Shown: in pieces, positions 10,701-19,561 of the stretch
Position numbering within the stretch: the first letter of the stretch is position 1
How the letters are laid out: each line of letters begins with the position of its first letter
NCBI RefSeq assembly: GCF_900115615.1
Contig: NZ_FOXB01000006.1
Span: forward strand, 21,607 to 85,606
Reading direction: 5' to 3'
DNA length: 64,000 nt
From: Hydrogenimonas thermophila
GTDB lineage: Bacteria; Campylobacterota; Campylobacteria; Campylobacterales; Hydrogenimonadaceae
Translations under genes and position numbers: made by a program
The notes under the pieces: model-generated
The model's input: the letters and a program-made list of their open reading frames with translations, nothing else
Database searches by the model: none
What the model was told of the DNA's origin: nothing

Positions 10701-10866
10701 GACATATTTTGGAGTTAACTACTATCTTTCAGGTATGCATTCATATGCAAAAGGTGATCCGGTTCCTATTCCAACATTTGTTTACTATGTAGTTGTTATA
10801 GTAGTTATTACAATAATACTTGCTTATCGAAAAAGAGAATTACTGCCTATAAAGCAGAAAAAGTAA
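7729..10866 (+). CDS. ccsBA: Fused cytochrome c synthase CcsBA (System II)
   Basis: This membrane protein of about 1045 residues fuses a ResB/CcsB-like half to a CcsA half and attaches heme to apocytochromes c in the periplasm. The N-terminal part has helices near 8-28, 45-65 and 80-100, then a large periplasmic domain. The C-terminal part has many helices and the heme-handling WWD motif (ESWGRYWGWDPKETW) near 934-950. I start it at the ATG at 7729, with GGAG at 7717-7720, rather than at an ATG 39 bases upstream that lacks a ribosome-binding site. Fused CcsBA is usual in Campylobacterota. It ends just before a strong hairpin facing dnaJ. Confidence 0.93.
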   Translation: MKRVIDYILSMHSAIILMLIFAFSIGAATFIENDYGTETAKALVYNAKWFEFLLFLLAVNLIFNIIRYRMWHPGKRLVFLFHASFIVILIGAAVTRYIGYEGMMHIREGSSSNEIISDRTFIQLEAAKNGKHLVYAKPVIFSRIGSNHIKQDIVVNNEELTLEVLRYIPNAVEKIVEDNTGKAIISLMIAYGETPMQITLKAGESYETPAFVIAFEKSMQSSKPVIEIDMKDGKLFAKLPFALQYLKMSDRSSGMLKEGNQELQTRHLYSGSGVNFVIKQAYEHAKVVISSADTKSAGPMMRNALDAVEMKLTMGQTSKIVTVYGTKGQPGEKVHTTLNGWNIAVSYGSRIIKLPFEIKLVDFQLERYPGSMSPSSYASEVIVIDPKNGVKMPFRIYMNHVLDYQGYRFFQSSYDMDEKGTILSVNHDPGTLPTYIGYIMLTIGIFGSMLTYSSRFQILMRRARDLQKLAKKHLPMVALLLFTSLISTPIYASDDAKKYNLPVIQKEHAKKFGELLVQDNGGRIEPIDTLAREVLRKITRKESHFGLNADQIFLSMIVRPENWQEVPLIKISLPGVNEILGINPKTKYAKFNDFFDFSKEENYKLGKLVEDITRKRPAERTKLDKEILRVDERVNVMYMTFTGSLLRIFPNPKDKTGRWYAPLDAINHFDEKNGKFVQAILASYFSNIDSSLKNKDWSKADKALEVIKEYQEFYGAAIIPSKGRIEAELFMNEFKPFQRLIPIYLGLGFILLLLSIYHVIKPKFNLQLPVKVAMGLLIFGFFVQTTGLGLRWYISGHAPWSNGYESMLYISWATLLAGFIFSKKSPITLAATGILSGLILFVAHLNWLDPEITNLVPVLKSYWLMIHVAVITASYGFLGLGALLAFITLWLYIIKEKKNRVNIEYSIRELTHINEMSLIFGLALLTVGNFLGGVWANESWGRYWGWDPKETWALVTILVYAAVVHLRFVKSMRGIFAFNVASLLAFSSVVMTYFGVNYYLSGMHSYAKGDPVPIPTFVYYVVVIVVITIILAYRKRELLPIKQKK

Positions 10867-10870
10867 AGAG

Positions 10871-10897
10871 AGGGTTAATGCAAATTGCATTAACCCT
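10871..10897 (+). terminator. Hairpin terminator between ccsBA and dnaJ
   Basis: AGGGTTAATGCA (from 10871) pairs perfectly with TGCATTAACCCT (to 10897) across a 3-base loop, followed by the T-rich run ATTTATTTTT. It lies between convergent genes. The dnaJ stop codon at 10896-10898 falls in the base of the stem, so it may serve both strands, though the T-run favours the rightward transcript. Confidence 0.85.
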
Positions 10898-12029
10898 ATT
10901 TATTTTTAAACCATCCTTTGATCTTTTCAAAAGTAGATTCAAAGATACTTTCATGAGGTTTAGATTCAATTCCAAAACTCTCTTGTAACTCTTTTAGTAA
11001 CTCTTTTTGTTTATCATTGAGTGATTTAGGATAAACTATTTTAATTTGAGCAATCATATTACCCATCTGTCCACTATGAACGTTTCTTACACCTTCTCCC
11101 CTAAAAATAAACTGCTCTTTATCTTTTACCCCTTGTGGAAGTTTAAGCTCCTTTTTCCCTCTAAGTGTAGGAATTTCAATAGTATCTCCAAGTACAGCTT
11201 GAGTGAAAAATACTGGAACTTCTAAATATATATCATCTCCATGACGAATAAAATGTTCATCCTCTTCTACATAAAAAGTAATGTATAAATCTCCACGTCG
11301 TCCACCTATACCAATATTACCAGCATTTGGAATACGAAGACGATTTCCATCATCAACACCTTCAGGAATATTTACAGTTGTTGTAGTCTCTACCTCTTCA
11401 TAACCTGTTCCTGAACATTTTGTGCACTTCTCTTTAACTGTTTGTCCACTACCATGACACTGAGGACAAGTTTGTGCAAATGTCATAAAGCCTTGTCGCA
11501 TATATACCTGACCTTGTCCATTGCAATATTCACAATTGGTAACGTTACCATCTTTTGCACCAGTTCCTTTGCAAGGTTCACAAGGTTTTTTATATCTGTA
11601 CTTTAGCTCCTTTTCAGTACCAAAAATGGCTTCTTTAAAGCTCAACTCCATTTGTGCAGATAGATCTAGATTATATTTTTCTCCTGATCCTCTGCTTGAT
11701 CTGCGTCCTGTAAAACCTCCTCCAAAGACTGATTCAAATATTGCACTTAAGTCATCCATTATATCTTCATAGTTTTGTCCTTCAAAACCATGGAAGCCTT
11801 GTCCTTCAAGACCAGCTTTTCCATATCTATCATAAATAGCTCTTTTATTTTCATCACTAAGAACCTGATAGGCTTCATTAACAAGTTTGAATTTCTCTTC
11901 AGCCTCTTTATCATTCTGATTTCTATCAGGATGATATTTAAGTGCCATTTTTCGGTACGCCTTTTTAATCTCTTCTTGTGTCGCTGTACGCTCAATTTCT
12001 AATATTTCATAATAGCTTAACTCTGTCAA
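10896..12029 (-). CDS. dnaJ: Chaperone protein DnaJ
   Basis: DnaJ is the Hsp40 co-chaperone that delivers unfolded proteins to DnaK and stimulates its ATPase. The 377 residues show the J domain with HPD at 33-35, a Gly/Phe-rich linker near 70-120, and the four zinc repeats ([32 protein letters not shown]) near 149-215. The C-terminal substrate-binding domains follow. It is a full-length type I DnaJ. It stands alone rather than beside dnaK or grpE, diverges from recR upstream, and ends inside the hairpin shared with ccsBA. Confidence 0.97.
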   Translation of the reverse strand: MTELSYYEILEIERTATQEEIKKAYRKMALKYHPDRNQNDKEAEEKFKLVNEAYQVLSDENKRAIYDRYGKAGLEGQGFHGFEGQNYEDIMDDLSAIFESVFGGGFTGRRSSRGSGEKYNLDLSAQMELSFKEAIFGTEKELKYRYKKPCEPCKGTGAKDGNVTNCEYCNGQGQVYMRQGFMTFAQTCPQCHGSGQTVKEKCTKCSGTGYEEVETTTTVNIPEGVDDGNRLRIPNAGNIGIGGRRGDLYITFYVEEDEHFIRHGDDIYLEVPVFFTQAVLGDTIEIPTLRGKKELKLPQGVKDKEQFIFRGEGVRNVHSGQMGNMIAQIKIVYPKSLNDKQKELLKELQESFGIESKPHESIFESTFEKIKGWFKNK

Positions 12030-12103
12030 AACTGCTCCTGATATTTAACTTTGTAGAATTTATGAAGGTCTATATTCTGAGCGCGATTTTATCATATTTT
12101 CAG

Positions 12104-12109
12104 TATAAT
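12104..12109 (+). promoter_or_regulatory. -10 element upstream of recR
   Basis: TATAAT lies in the dnaJ-recR intergenic region, about 70 bases before the recR start and preceded by TTTTCAG. Position and match support a vegetative promoter for recR. There is no clear -35 box, which is normal for this phylum. Confidence 0.5.
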
Positions 12110-12178
12110 CCGCATTATAAAATCATAAATATTTCATTACTGTTTTTATGGCAAAGTTTAAGTAAGAGGGATTTTGAC

Positions 12179-12748
12179 TTGAAGAATAAGATTGAAAGTT
12201 TTGAAAATCTTGTCAGTGCATTAGAATCACTACCTGCAATTGGAAAAAAGTCGGCACAAAGAATAGCTTATTATATGACAATGGAAGATCATTTTGCTGC
12301 AATGAAGATAGCTCACGCTATAGAAAAGGCTGTCCAAAAGATTCAGAAATGTGAACGATGTGGTGCAATGAGCGAAGATGAACTTTGTCCAGTATGTGCA
12401 GATATGACACGTGATCACAGTAAACTTTGTATTGTCGAACACGCAAAAGATATTTTGCAAATAGAGTCAAGTGGTGATTTTGATGGAACATATTTTGTTA
12501 TGGAGTCAGTAGACCATTTAGACAGCAGTAAATTGATTGATAGAATAGAAGAGGGAGTGGAAGAGGTAATATTTGCATTTACTCCTAGTATTGCTACAGA
12601 TGCCATGATCCTTTTTATTGAAGATAAATTAAAAGATTATGACCTTGTATTTACTAAAATAGCCCAAGGTGTTCCAACAGGTGTAAGCTTGGAAAATATT
12701 GATATGCTGTCACTTTCACGAGCTATTCAGGATCGTGTAAAGGTTTAA
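12179..12748 (+). CDS. recR: Recombination protein RecR
   Basis: RecR works with RecO, and RecF where present, to load RecA on gapped DNA. The protein is 189 residues from a TTG start at 12179, chosen because AAGAGGG lies 8 bases upstream and because upstream in-frame codons would give an unrelated hydrophobic N-terminus. Seen in order: a helix-hairpin-helix (SLPAIGKKSAQR), a four-cysteine zinc finger (CERC...CPVC) near 57-72, and a Toprim-like domain with VEHAKDILQIE. Length matches the family (about 190-200). It converges on aroE with only 7 bases between the stop codons and no separate terminator. Confidence 0.93.
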   Translation: MKNKIESFENLVSALESLPAIGKKSAQRIAYYMTMEDHFAAMKIAHAIEKAVQKIQKCERCGAMSEDELCPVCADMTRDHSKLCIVEHAKDILQIESSGDFDGTYFVMESVDHLDSSKLIDRIEEGVEEVIFAFTPSIATDAMILFIEDKLKDYDLVFTKIAQGVPTGVSLENIDMLSLSRAIQDRVKV

Positions 12749-12755
12749 ACAGCAT

Positions 12756-13547
12756 TTATAGTGATAAAAATGGTCTCATTGCTGTTTCAATTTCATCAAG
12801 TGTATATTGATGATCTGTAAAGTAGTCAAAAGCAATGATACCTTGTTGTAAAAGCATCTCTGAACCATCAAAAAATGGTAGAGTAAGCTTTTTTGCTTCT
12901 TTTAAAAATGGGGTATCTTTTCCATAAATAACATCAACGGCATATTTGGCTTTTTTTAAAGATTGGTCTAATAACTCTTTTGGCATCGGAAGGCTTTCAT
13001 CACTTAAGCCTGCTGATGTAGTATTGATAACAACATCTTTTGAAGATGGGTTAAAGCTATCCCAAGTGTGGCAGACAAAGCCTTCATCTTTAAACCATTT
13101 AAGACGTCTTTCAGAGCGGTTGACTACTTCTATGTTGATATCTTTAGATCGTAAGAAAAGAGCAAGAGCACGTGCAGTACCACCAGCTCCTATAATCAGT
13201 GCTGACTTGGTTGTCCCAAGTTTTTGGAGAGCTCGGTAAAATCCTGGTGCATCAGTATTATATCCATAAAGTTTATTATTTTTTAAAACAAGTGTGTTTA
13301 CTGCTTGAACTTCTGCAGCAAAAGGTTCAACTATATCTGCTGCTTTAAAAGCCTCCTCTTTGTGAGGAACGGTAATGTTGCATCCATTTAGCCCTAAATG
13401 AATGAAAGTATCACGCAGTTTTGTTCCATCTATAAGTTGCCATCTACCATAACATCCATTAAAGCCAAGTGTTTTAAAGGCTAAATTGTGCATTAAAGGC
13501 GATTTTGAATGGCTTACAGGGTCTCCAAATATTGCAAATAGTTTCAT
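12756..13547 (-). CDS. aroE: Shikimate dehydrogenase
   Basis: AroE reduces 3-dehydroshikimate to shikimate with NADPH in aromatic amino acid synthesis. The 263 residues carry the substrate-binding SKSPLMHN near 14-21, the catalytic lysine in NITVPHKEE, the catalytic aspartate in YNTDAPG, and the nucleotide-binding GAGGTARA. AAGGAG lies directly upstream of the ATG, next to an inverted repeat at 13561-13589. It is the last gene of a long leftward operon, after trpE, so two enzymes of the same pathway are adjacent. Confidence 0.96.
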   Translation of the reverse strand: MKLFAIFGDPVSHSKSPLMHNLAFKTLGFNGCYGRWQLIDGTKLRDTFIHLGLNGCNITVPHKEEAFKAADIVEPFAAEVQAVNTLVLKNNKLYGYNTDAPGFYRALQKLGTTKSALIIGAGGTARALALFLRSKDINIEVVNRSERRLKWFKDEGFVCHTWDSFNPSSKDVVINTTSAGLSDESLPMPKELLDQSLKKAKYAVDVIYGKDTPFLKEAKKLTLPFFDGSEMLLQQGIIAFDYFTDHQYTLDEIETAMRPFLSL

Positions 13548-13560
13548 TATTTATATCTCC

Positions 13561-13589
13561 TTTTTGTTGGAAGTAAATTCCAACAAAAA
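13561..13589 (-). repeat. Inverted repeat abutting the aroE ribosome-binding site
   Basis: TTTTTGTTGGAA (13561-13572) and TTCCAACAAAAA (13578-13589) form a perfect 12-base stem with a 5-base loop. On the aroE strand the 3' arm ends in the A-run just before GGAG, so the hairpin touches the ribosome-binding site. No T-run follows on either strand outside the stem, so a simple terminator is unlikely. Confidence 0.55.
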
Positions 13590-13651
13590 TTCCTCTCACT
13601 CTTGTGCTTTGCACTCTCTGTGAGAAAGCTTTGCCCTAAAGAGCAAGAGAT

Positions 13652-13672
13652 AAAACGCTGATTAAGCGTTTT
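13652..13672 (-). terminator. Weak hairpin after trpE
   Basis: AAAACGCT (13652-13659) and AGCGTTTT (13665-13672) form an 8-base stem with a 5-base loop overlapping the trpE stop codon. On the trpE strand only four T residues end the stem. It may be a weak terminator or an attenuating structure before aroE. Confidence 0.4.
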
Positions 13673-15080
13673 ATTGTCTCAAATCATCCAGTGTGCTTCT
13701 AAGTGCAGCTAGTTTATTTTTGACTTCAAGGTACTCAAGTTCAGGCTTACTGTCTGCAACAACACCAGCACCTGCTTGTAATACAATCTCATCTGGTTTA
13801 ATAAGAGCAGTTCTAATAGTAATAGAGCTATCCATATTTCCATCAAATCCAAAATATCCTACGCTACCACTGTAAAATCCTCGTTTTATACCTTCAAATT
13901 CAGCTATTAATTCCATAGCACGAATTTTAGGAGCACCTGTCATTGTTCCGGCAGTAAATGTAGCTGCAAAGAGATCAAACATATCTTTGTCATCATCTAT
14001 TTTGGCTTCGACATCGCTTACCATATGCATTACGTGAGAGTATCTTTCTACACGCATAAGAGCTGTAACTTTAACAGTTCCTGCTTTTGCCACTCGTCCA
14101 ACATCATTTCGTCCCAAATCAACTAGCATTATATGTTCTGCACACTCTTTTGGGTCATTTAACATTTCAGCTTCTAACTCTTTATCTCTGTCAATTGTTT
14201 TACCACGTTTTCGTGTACCTGCAATTGGTCTAAGTAGAATGTTTCCATCTGTTAACCTAACCATTACTTCCGGAGAGCTTCCAGCAATAGAAAAATCTTC
14301 ATATTCTAATAAAAAGAGATAAGGTGATGGATTTTTTGAGCGTAAAATTCTGTAGAAACTGAATGGATCTACTTTTGCCTTTTCACTGTATCGGTTTGAC
14401 ATTAAAATTTGGAAAACATCACCACTTTTGATCATCTCTTTTGAGTCATTGACCATTTTGTGGAATTTTTCTTCATCAAAAGCAAATTTACCGCCTGAAC
14501 TTTTTATTATGGGCTTCATTTCCATATATTCATATGGAGACTCAATTAGTTCAATTAATGAATCAAATGTTTCATATGTTGATTCATCTGATGTGATAAG
14601 ACTAAGTTCACTTGTTTTATGTGAGAAAGCAAGAACCAACCGTGGACGAATCATATCAAAATCGGGGATGTTATCTCTATCTTCAAGTCTATCCATAAAA
14701 GGTTTTAATACAGGCTCAAAAACTTTTACCATATCGTAACCAATATAGCCAATAAAGCCATCAAGAAATCCAATCCCACTCTCTAGTCGTTTGGTTTTAT
14801 AACTGTTTTGATCTATCTTTGCATAATAGTTTTTTAAAAAAGTAAATGGATCATCACTTGGGAAATGTCTGTTTCCCATTTCATCTATATATGTTGTTTG
14901 GTTGTTTTTATATATTAGACGCTCTTTGGCTCCAATAAAGATAAAACTAAAGTTTCCATCATCATTGCCACCGACACTTTCAAAAAGCATTGTAATATCA
15001 TTACTAAAATGCTCTCTTACTTTAGCATATAAAGCAGGTGGTGCAAATTGGTCAAAAAGTATCTTCTTTATAAAAACCAT
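13671..15080 (-). CDS. trpE: Anthranilate synthase component I
   Basis: This chorismate-using enzyme makes anthranilate, the first step of tryptophan synthesis, with a glutamine amidotransferase partner not present here. About 469 residues from the ATG at 15080, which follows the upstream stop codon by one base; an in-frame ATG 24 bases further up would overlap the previous gene. Family motifs include PIAGTRKRGK, MLVDLGRNDVGRVA, and TMTGAPKIRAMELI. LFES in the N-terminal third corresponds to the LLES tryptophan-binding motif, suggesting feedback inhibition. The related PabB is the main alternative. It is separated from other trp genes and placed just before aroE. Confidence 0.88.
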   Translation of the reverse strand: MVFIKKILFDQFAPPALYAKVREHFSNDITMLFESVGGNDDGNFSFIFIGAKERLIYKNNQTTYIDEMGNRHFPSDDPFTFLKNYYAKIDQNSYKTKRLESGIGFLDGFIGYIGYDMVKVFEPVLKPFMDRLEDRDNIPDFDMIRPRLVLAFSHKTSELSLITSDESTYETFDSLIELIESPYEYMEMKPIIKSSGGKFAFDEEKFHKMVNDSKEMIKSGDVFQILMSNRYSEKAKVDPFSFYRILRSKNPSPYLFLLEYEDFSIAGSSPEVMVRLTDGNILLRPIAGTRKRGKTIDRDKELEAEMLNDPKECAEHIMLVDLGRNDVGRVAKAGTVKVTALMRVERYSHVMHMVSDVEAKIDDDKDMFDLFAATFTAGTMTGAPKIRAMELIAEFEGIKRGFYSGSVGYFGFDGNMDSSITIRTALIKPDEIVLQAGAGVVADSKPELEYLEVKNKLAALRSTLDDLRQ

Positions 15081-15081
15081 G

Positions 15082-15729
15082 TTACTTCTTTGTAATATAG
15101 GCATTTTGATTTATTCTTTTTCTAATAACAGGAAGAGCCTCTTTAGCCTTTTTTCTTGATGGATATGGCCCAATCATTACTTTTTCATATGTCTTTCCAT
15201 TTTTTTCACCTTTAACTATTACATAAGAGAGTTTTTCTTTAGTAATTGCATTTAAAAATTTCTTGTCAGGTGGGTAATTAAAAAAAGCACCAACTTGAAT
15301 ATAATATTCATTATTTGTTTTACTGCTATGAGTATTGCTTCTTTCAGTATATTTAGGTTGAGCAATTTTTGATGAACTTGATTTTACACTTTTATTAGGA
15401 GTTGTTTCTTTTGTATCTGTTTCATATGCTTGTTTTTTGATTTTACCAATAACTTCATTAATTTTTGTATCTTTGTTTTCATTTTCGATTGGGATCTCTT
15501 CAAAAAGTGGTTCTTGTGGTTTTGCAACAGGTTTACTTACAGGTTCAGGTGGCAATATAACTTGTGTCTTTTGCTTCTCTTCCGGCTGGATAAGAGTTTT
15601 TGTAATTAAAATGATCAATATAAGTACAAGTAGTAAAACAGCAGCAGCTAACATCAGTTTTTTAAGATTTGAGCCTTTATTGCTGTTTATTATTATGTCA
15701 TCTAAATTATCTTGTTGTTGATTCTGCAT
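15082..15729 (-). CDS. Membrane-anchored SPOR-domain protein
   Basis: The 215-residue protein starts at the ATG at 15729, with AAAGGAG 4 bases upstream; an upstream in-frame start lacks such a site. It has a short cytosolic N-terminus, one membrane helix near 21-45, a Pro/Lys/Glu-rich periplasmic linker and a C-terminal SPOR domain near 138-213 (YYIQVGAFF, GPYPSRKKAKE). SPOR domains bind denuded septal peptidoglycan. This topology is like FtsN, but the linker has no recognisable FtsN motif. It corresponds in position to the transmembrane protein after the DUF1882 gene in C. jejuni. A role in cell division or wall remodelling is inferred. Confidence 0.8.
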   Translation of the reverse strand: MQNQQQDNLDDIIINSNKGSNLKKLMLAAAVLLLVLILIILITKTLIQPEEKQKTQVILPPEPVSKPVAKPQEPLFEEIPIENENKDTKINEVIGKIKKQAYETDTKETTPNKSVKSSSSKIAQPKYTERSNTHSSKTNNEYYIQVGAFFNYPPDKKFLNAITKEKLSYVIVKGEKNGKTYEKVMIGPYPSRKKAKEALPVIRKRINQNAYITKK

Positions 15730-15739
15730 AGCTTCTCCT

Positions 15740-16282
15740 TTACATATGCTTTGACCATGACGCACCACGCTCTTTTGCATAAAGTTTGTATGGTAATATC
15801 AAAATATTGTACTCTCTTGGAAGATCTGTTGTAGGAAACATTCTCCACTCTTTTGGAAGTTTTGTAGCTAATTTTGTTGAAAGTAGTCTACCTAACTGAA
15901 TTGCTTCCTGGAATGTTGTATGTCCTTTATGAACATATAAGTGTAGATGCCCAGGCGTTTTTGTTTCATAAGCAGTAAAGTTAATGAAGCCTTCTTCTCT
16001 TAACATAAGTTGTGCTCTGTGCCAAAATCGATCAGGGTTTCTACCATTGTAATCGAATACAATATTTTCAACTTTATTATGACGGTTTATCATATCATGA
16101 GCAACTACAATTTTTCCATCTGCATGGTCATTCATGACCATGCGTGTCAATGGTTCATCGATACGCTCAAATTTGTTGTAAAAAGTACGACCATTATGAA
16201 TTATTTTATTTACTATGCCTGGTCTTTGTATATAGTAATGATCTGTGACAAATTTGATGAGTTGCGTATCTACATTATACAT
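15740..16282 (-). CDS. DUF1882 family protein
   Basis: This 180-residue soluble protein has no signal peptide or membrane helix. It belongs to DUF1882, known to me only from Campylobacterota, where it follows glyA as it does here. Recognisable segments are VFDYNGRNPDRFWH near 96-109 and TPGHLHLYVHKG near 128-139. The second, a Gly-His-x-His strand after a charged helix, resembles the histidine motif of archaeo-eukaryotic primase-like folds. The expected paired aspartates are not present, so any nucleotide-binding role is speculative. It lies 9 bases after glyA and 10 before the SPOR gene, so it belongs to the operon. Confidence 0.75.
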   Translation of the reverse strand: MYNVDTQLIKFVTDHYYIQRPGIVNKIIHNGRTFYNKFERIDEPLTRMVMNDHADGKIVVAHDMINRHNKVENIVFDYNGRNPDRFWHRAQLMLREEGFINFTAYETKTPGHLHLYVHKGHTTFQEAIQLGRLLSTKLATKLPKEWRMFPTTDLPREYNILILPYKLYAKERGASWSKHM

Positions 16283-16291
16283 TATATACTC

Positions 16292-17539
16292 CTAGTATGT
16301 TGGTTGGTTATAGATGACAAATTTTCTTGCAAGTTCAGTCATCTCTTCTTTAATTTTTTCCTGTTTCTCATGATTTTCTATATCATCAAGTACGTCACAG
16401 ATTGCATTTGCAATAATTTCAAATTCTGCTTCTTTCATACCTCTTGCAGTAAGAGCTGGAGAGCCTATGCGAATTCCGCTTGTTACAAATGGGCTTCTTG
16501 TTTCGCCTGGAACAGTATTTTTATTAACAGTAATACCTGCACGACCAAGAGCAGCATCAGCATCTTTTCCACTAAACTCTTTGTTTAGGAATGAAACAAG
16601 AACCAAGTGGTTGTCTGTACCACCACTTACTACATCATATCCTCTTGAGATAAGGATATCTGCAAGAACTTTTGCATTTGCTTTTACCTGTCGTGCATAT
16701 AGCTTCCACTCATCACTCAAGTTTTTGCCAAAACCTACAGCTTTTGCCGCAATAACATGTACAAGTGGACCACCTTGAATTCCTGGGAAGATAGCACTGT
16801 TAATTTTTTTAGCAAGCTCTTCATCATTAGTTAAAATAAGGCCACCGCGAGGACCACGAAGAGTTTTATGGGTTGTTGTAGTTACAATGTCACAGTGAGG
16901 GAATGGGTGTGGATGTTCACCAGCAACTACAAGTCCTGCAATGTGGGCAATATCAGCCATAAGCAGTGCACCAACACTGTCAGCAATCTCTCTAAATTTT
17001 GCAAAATCTATTTCACGTGCATAAGCACTTGCACCACAGATAATCATTTTAGGTTTTACGATTTTTGCAATATCTGCAACACGGTCATAGTTTATACGAC
17101 CATCTAACTCAACGCCGTAAGTAAAGCTTTGGTAGTTTTTACCTGAAAAGCTAACTTTGGCTCCGTGTGTAAGGTGTCCTCCGTGGCTAAGGTCCATACC
17201 AAGAATCTTATCGCCTGCTTTTAGCATTGCCGCATATACTCCGCCGTTAGCCTGGCTACCTGAGTGTGGCTGAACGTTGGCATATTCACATCCAAAAAGA
17301 AGCTTTGCTCTATCAATTGCTAGCTGTTCAATAGCATCTGCATATTCGCATCCGCCGTAATATCTTTTATATGGATACCCTTCAGCATATTTGTTAGTGA
17401 ATACACTTCCTTGAGCTTCCATTACTTCAGGAAAAGTGAAGTTTTCACTTGCGATCATCTCAAGATGATCTGTTTGTCGTTTTAATTCATTCTCAATAAT
17501 TTCATATACGATAGAATCATTTTGTTGTAAAATTGTCAT
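16292..17539 (-). CDS. glyA: Serine hydroxymethyltransferase
   Basis: GlyA interconverts serine and glycine and supplies one-carbon units on tetrahydrofolate. The 415 residues contain [24 protein letters not shown], and the pyridoxal-phosphate lysine in [14 protein letters not shown] near 226. Length is standard. Its ATG overlaps the lysS stop codon as ATGA, which implies translational coupling. The lysS-glyA-DUF1882 order matches C. jejuni and H. pylori. Confidence 0.98.
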   Translation of the reverse strand: MTILQQNDSIVYEIIENELKRQTDHLEMIASENFTFPEVMEAQGSVFTNKYAEGYPYKRYYGGCEYADAIEQLAIDRAKLLFGCEYANVQPHSGSQANGGVYAAMLKAGDKILGMDLSHGGHLTHGAKVSFSGKNYQSFTYGVELDGRINYDRVADIAKIVKPKMIICGASAYAREIDFAKFREIADSVGALLMADIAHIAGLVVAGEHPHPFPHCDIVTTTTHKTLRGPRGGLILTNDEELAKKINSAIFPGIQGGPLVHVIAAKAVGFGKNLSDEWKLYARQVKANAKVLADILISRGYDVVSGGTDNHLVLVSFLNKEFSGKDADAALGRAGITVNKNTVPGETRSPFVTSGIRIGSPALTARGMKEAEFEIIANAICDVLDDIENHEKQEKIKEEMTELARKFVIYNQPTY

Positions 17540-19059
17540 TTCTCTTCCTCTTTATTCTCTTTATTTTCAGTTTGTGATTTTAGTGGACGCATCGCTGGGA
17601 AAAGGATAACGTCACGAATAGTATGTTGATTAGTAAGTAGCATTACTAATCTATCAATTCCTATTCCTTCACCAGCTGTAGGAGGCATACCATAGCCAAG
17701 AGCTTTGACATAATCTTCATCCATATGCATCGCTTCATCATCACTATCTTTTTGTGCCGCTTGAGCTTTGAAACGTTCATACTGATCAAGAGGATCATTT
17801 AGCTCACTAAAGCCATTGGCAATCTCTTTACCAGCAATAAATAGTTCAAATCGATCAGCAATTTCTGGATTGTCATCACTACGACGTGCCAACGGGCTTA
17901 TATCAATAGGGAAGTGTGTAACAAAAGTTGGGTTTATCAACTTCTCTTCTACAAATGCATCAAAAAGCTCACCCCAAAGCTGTCCTTTAGTTAAGTGATC
18001 TTCTACTTCAATTCCTTTACTATTTAGGTAGTCACGTATTTTTTGTGTATCTTCTAAAATCTCTTCTGGTACATCACCGATTTGCACAAGAGCATCTTTA
18101 TATGCTATGCGTTTAAATGGAATTGAAAAGTCTATTTCAAGTTCACCATATGAAAGTTTTTCAGGCAGGTTTAACTCTTTAAATAGAGTTTTAAACATCT
18201 CTTCCGTTAACTCCATTAGATCTTCATAACGGTGATATGCCCAGTAGAATTCAATCATTGTAAATTCTGGATTGTGTGTTGCATCCATTCCTTCGTTACG
18301 GAAGTTTCTATTGATTTCAAAAACCGCTTCAAATCCGCCTACAATTAGTCTTTTTAGGTAAAGTTCTGGCGCAATACGAAGGTATCTGTCAACACCAAGT
18401 GCGTTATGATGAGTAATAAAAGGTCTTGCATTTGCTCCACCTGGAATAGGGTGCATCATAGGTGTTTCAACTTCCAAAAATCCATGGTTTTCAAAAAATC
18501 TTCTAATCAGACTTACAATTTTAGAACGCATTAGAAAAACTTGTTTAACATCTGGATTCATAATCATATCCAGATATCTCTGACGATAACGAAGTTCAAT
18601 ATCTTGCAAGCCATGGAATTTTTCAGGAAGAGGGGTAATAGCTTTTGTAACAAGTTGAAGCTCTTTGACATGCATTGTTAGTTCGCCTGTTCTTGTAATG
18701 AATGGAAAGCCAGTTGCTGCTACTATGTCACCAACTTCAACCATCTTTTTGACTGTTTTAAACCATTCATCTCCCAAGTCATCTCTGCTAAAATAGATTT
18801 GAAGTATTCCACTCTCATCTTCTATTTTTGCAAATGCAGCCTTACCCATTAAACGCAAAAATTTTATGCGTCCGGCAACAGTGCAATTTTCATCTACTGC
18901 TTTTTGCTCTTCACTATCTTTCAGATAAGAGTATTTTTCTAGAAACTCTCTATTTGTACACTCTTTTACAACTCTGTTCTGATAAGGGTTTACGCCCATC
19001 TGCCGTAATGATTCTGCCTTTTCTATACGCTGCTGTTGGTACTGGTTGTCAAAAATCAA
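17536..19059 (-). CDS. lysS: Lysyl-tRNA synthetase, class II
   Basis: LysS charges tRNA-Lys. The protein is about 507 residues from a TTG start at 19059, with AAAGG at 19070-19074. An ATG 57 bases upstream would overlap fur by 35 bases and add a lysine-rich tail not typical of the family. An N-terminal OB-fold anticodon domain (to about 145) precedes the class II catalytic core, with motif 2 [15 protein letters not shown] and motif 3 [10 protein letters not shown]. It sits 22 bases after fur and overlaps glyA by 4. Confidence 0.95.
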   Translation of the reverse strand: MIFDNQYQQQRIEKAESLRQMGVNPYQNRVVKECTNREFLEKYSYLKDSEEQKAVDENCTVAGRIKFLRLMGKAAFAKIEDESGILQIYFSRDDLGDEWFKTVKKMVEVGDIVAATGFPFITRTGELTMHVKELQLVTKAITPLPEKFHGLQDIELRYRQRYLDMIMNPDVKQVFLMRSKIVSLIRRFFENHGFLEVETPMMHPIPGGANARPFITHHNALGVDRYLRIAPELYLKRLIVGGFEAVFEINRNFRNEGMDATHNPEFTMIEFYWAYHRYEDLMELTEEMFKTLFKELNLPEKLSYGELEIDFSIPFKRIAYKDALVQIGDVPEEILEDTQKIRDYLNSKGIEVEDHLTKGQLWGELFDAFVEEKLINPTFVTHFPIDISPLARRSDDNPEIADRFELFIAGKEIANGFSELNDPLDQYERFKAQAAQKDSDDEAMHMDEDYVKALGYGMPPTAGEGIGIDRLVMLLTNQHTIRDVILFPAMRPLKSQTENKENKEEEK

Positions 19060-19081
19060 CGTCTTGTTTCCTTTGTTTTTT

Positions 19082-19561
19082 TTATTTATTTTCTTGACAT
19101 TCTGGACAGATGCCAAAGATTTTCATAATATGATCTTCCATTTTAAAGCCAAGAGATTTAGCAATCTTCTCTTGCTTTTTTTCAATGGACTCATCAAAAA
19201 ATTCCAGAATTTTACCACATTTTGTACAGATAATGTGGTCATGATGAGCTTTTACACCCAACTCATACTTTTTTCCTTGAGTTCCAAATGATATTGATGT
19301 CGCAATATTTGCATTTTCAAGCAGAGAGAGTGTTCTGTAAATTGTTGCAATACCGGTATTTAGATCAGGATTTTCACTCTTAATAATCTGATAAATCTCT
19401 TCTGGTGTAAAGTGACCTTCATGATTATATAGAGTTGAGAGTATTACTTCCCTCTGTTTTGTAAATTTCAGATTATTCTTTTTTAGAAGTTGTTTAAACT
19501 GTTCAAGCAGTGTCTCATACGAAATTAAAGGAGTATTTTGTGGTATATTAATTTTATTCAT
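19082..19561 (-). CDS. fur: Ferric uptake regulator family protein
   Basis: The 159-residue regulator has an N-terminal winged helix ([25 protein letters not shown]) and a C-terminal metal-binding half with [12 protein letters not shown] near 113-124 and CPEC near 152-155. Two CxxC pairs fit the structural zinc site of Fur/PerR proteins. The context cvpA-fur-lysS-glyA matches the Fur gene of C. jejuni rather than PerR, so iron-dependent repression is the best call. Its ATG overlaps the cvpA stop (ATGA). The N-terminus is slightly long for Fur, as is usual in this phylum. Confidence 0.9.
   Translation of the reverse strand: MNKINIPQNTPLISYETLLEQFKQLLKKNNLKFTKQREVILSTLYNHEGHFTPEEIYQIIKSENPDLNTGIATIYRTLSLLENANIATSISFGTQGKKYELGVKAHHDHIICTKCGKILEFFDESIEKKQEKIAKSLGFKMEDHIMKIFGICPECQENK

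Noticed and set aside
11978..12178. N-terminal extension of recR (67 codons in frame)
   Set aside because: It runs over the dnaJ start and the recR promoter and encodes a hydrophobic stretch unlike RecR; the TTG at 12179 has a good ribosome-binding site.
13561..13589. Hairpin before aroE as a rho-independent terminator
   Set aside because: No T-run follows the stem outside the arms on either strand, and it lies next to a ribosome-binding site instead.
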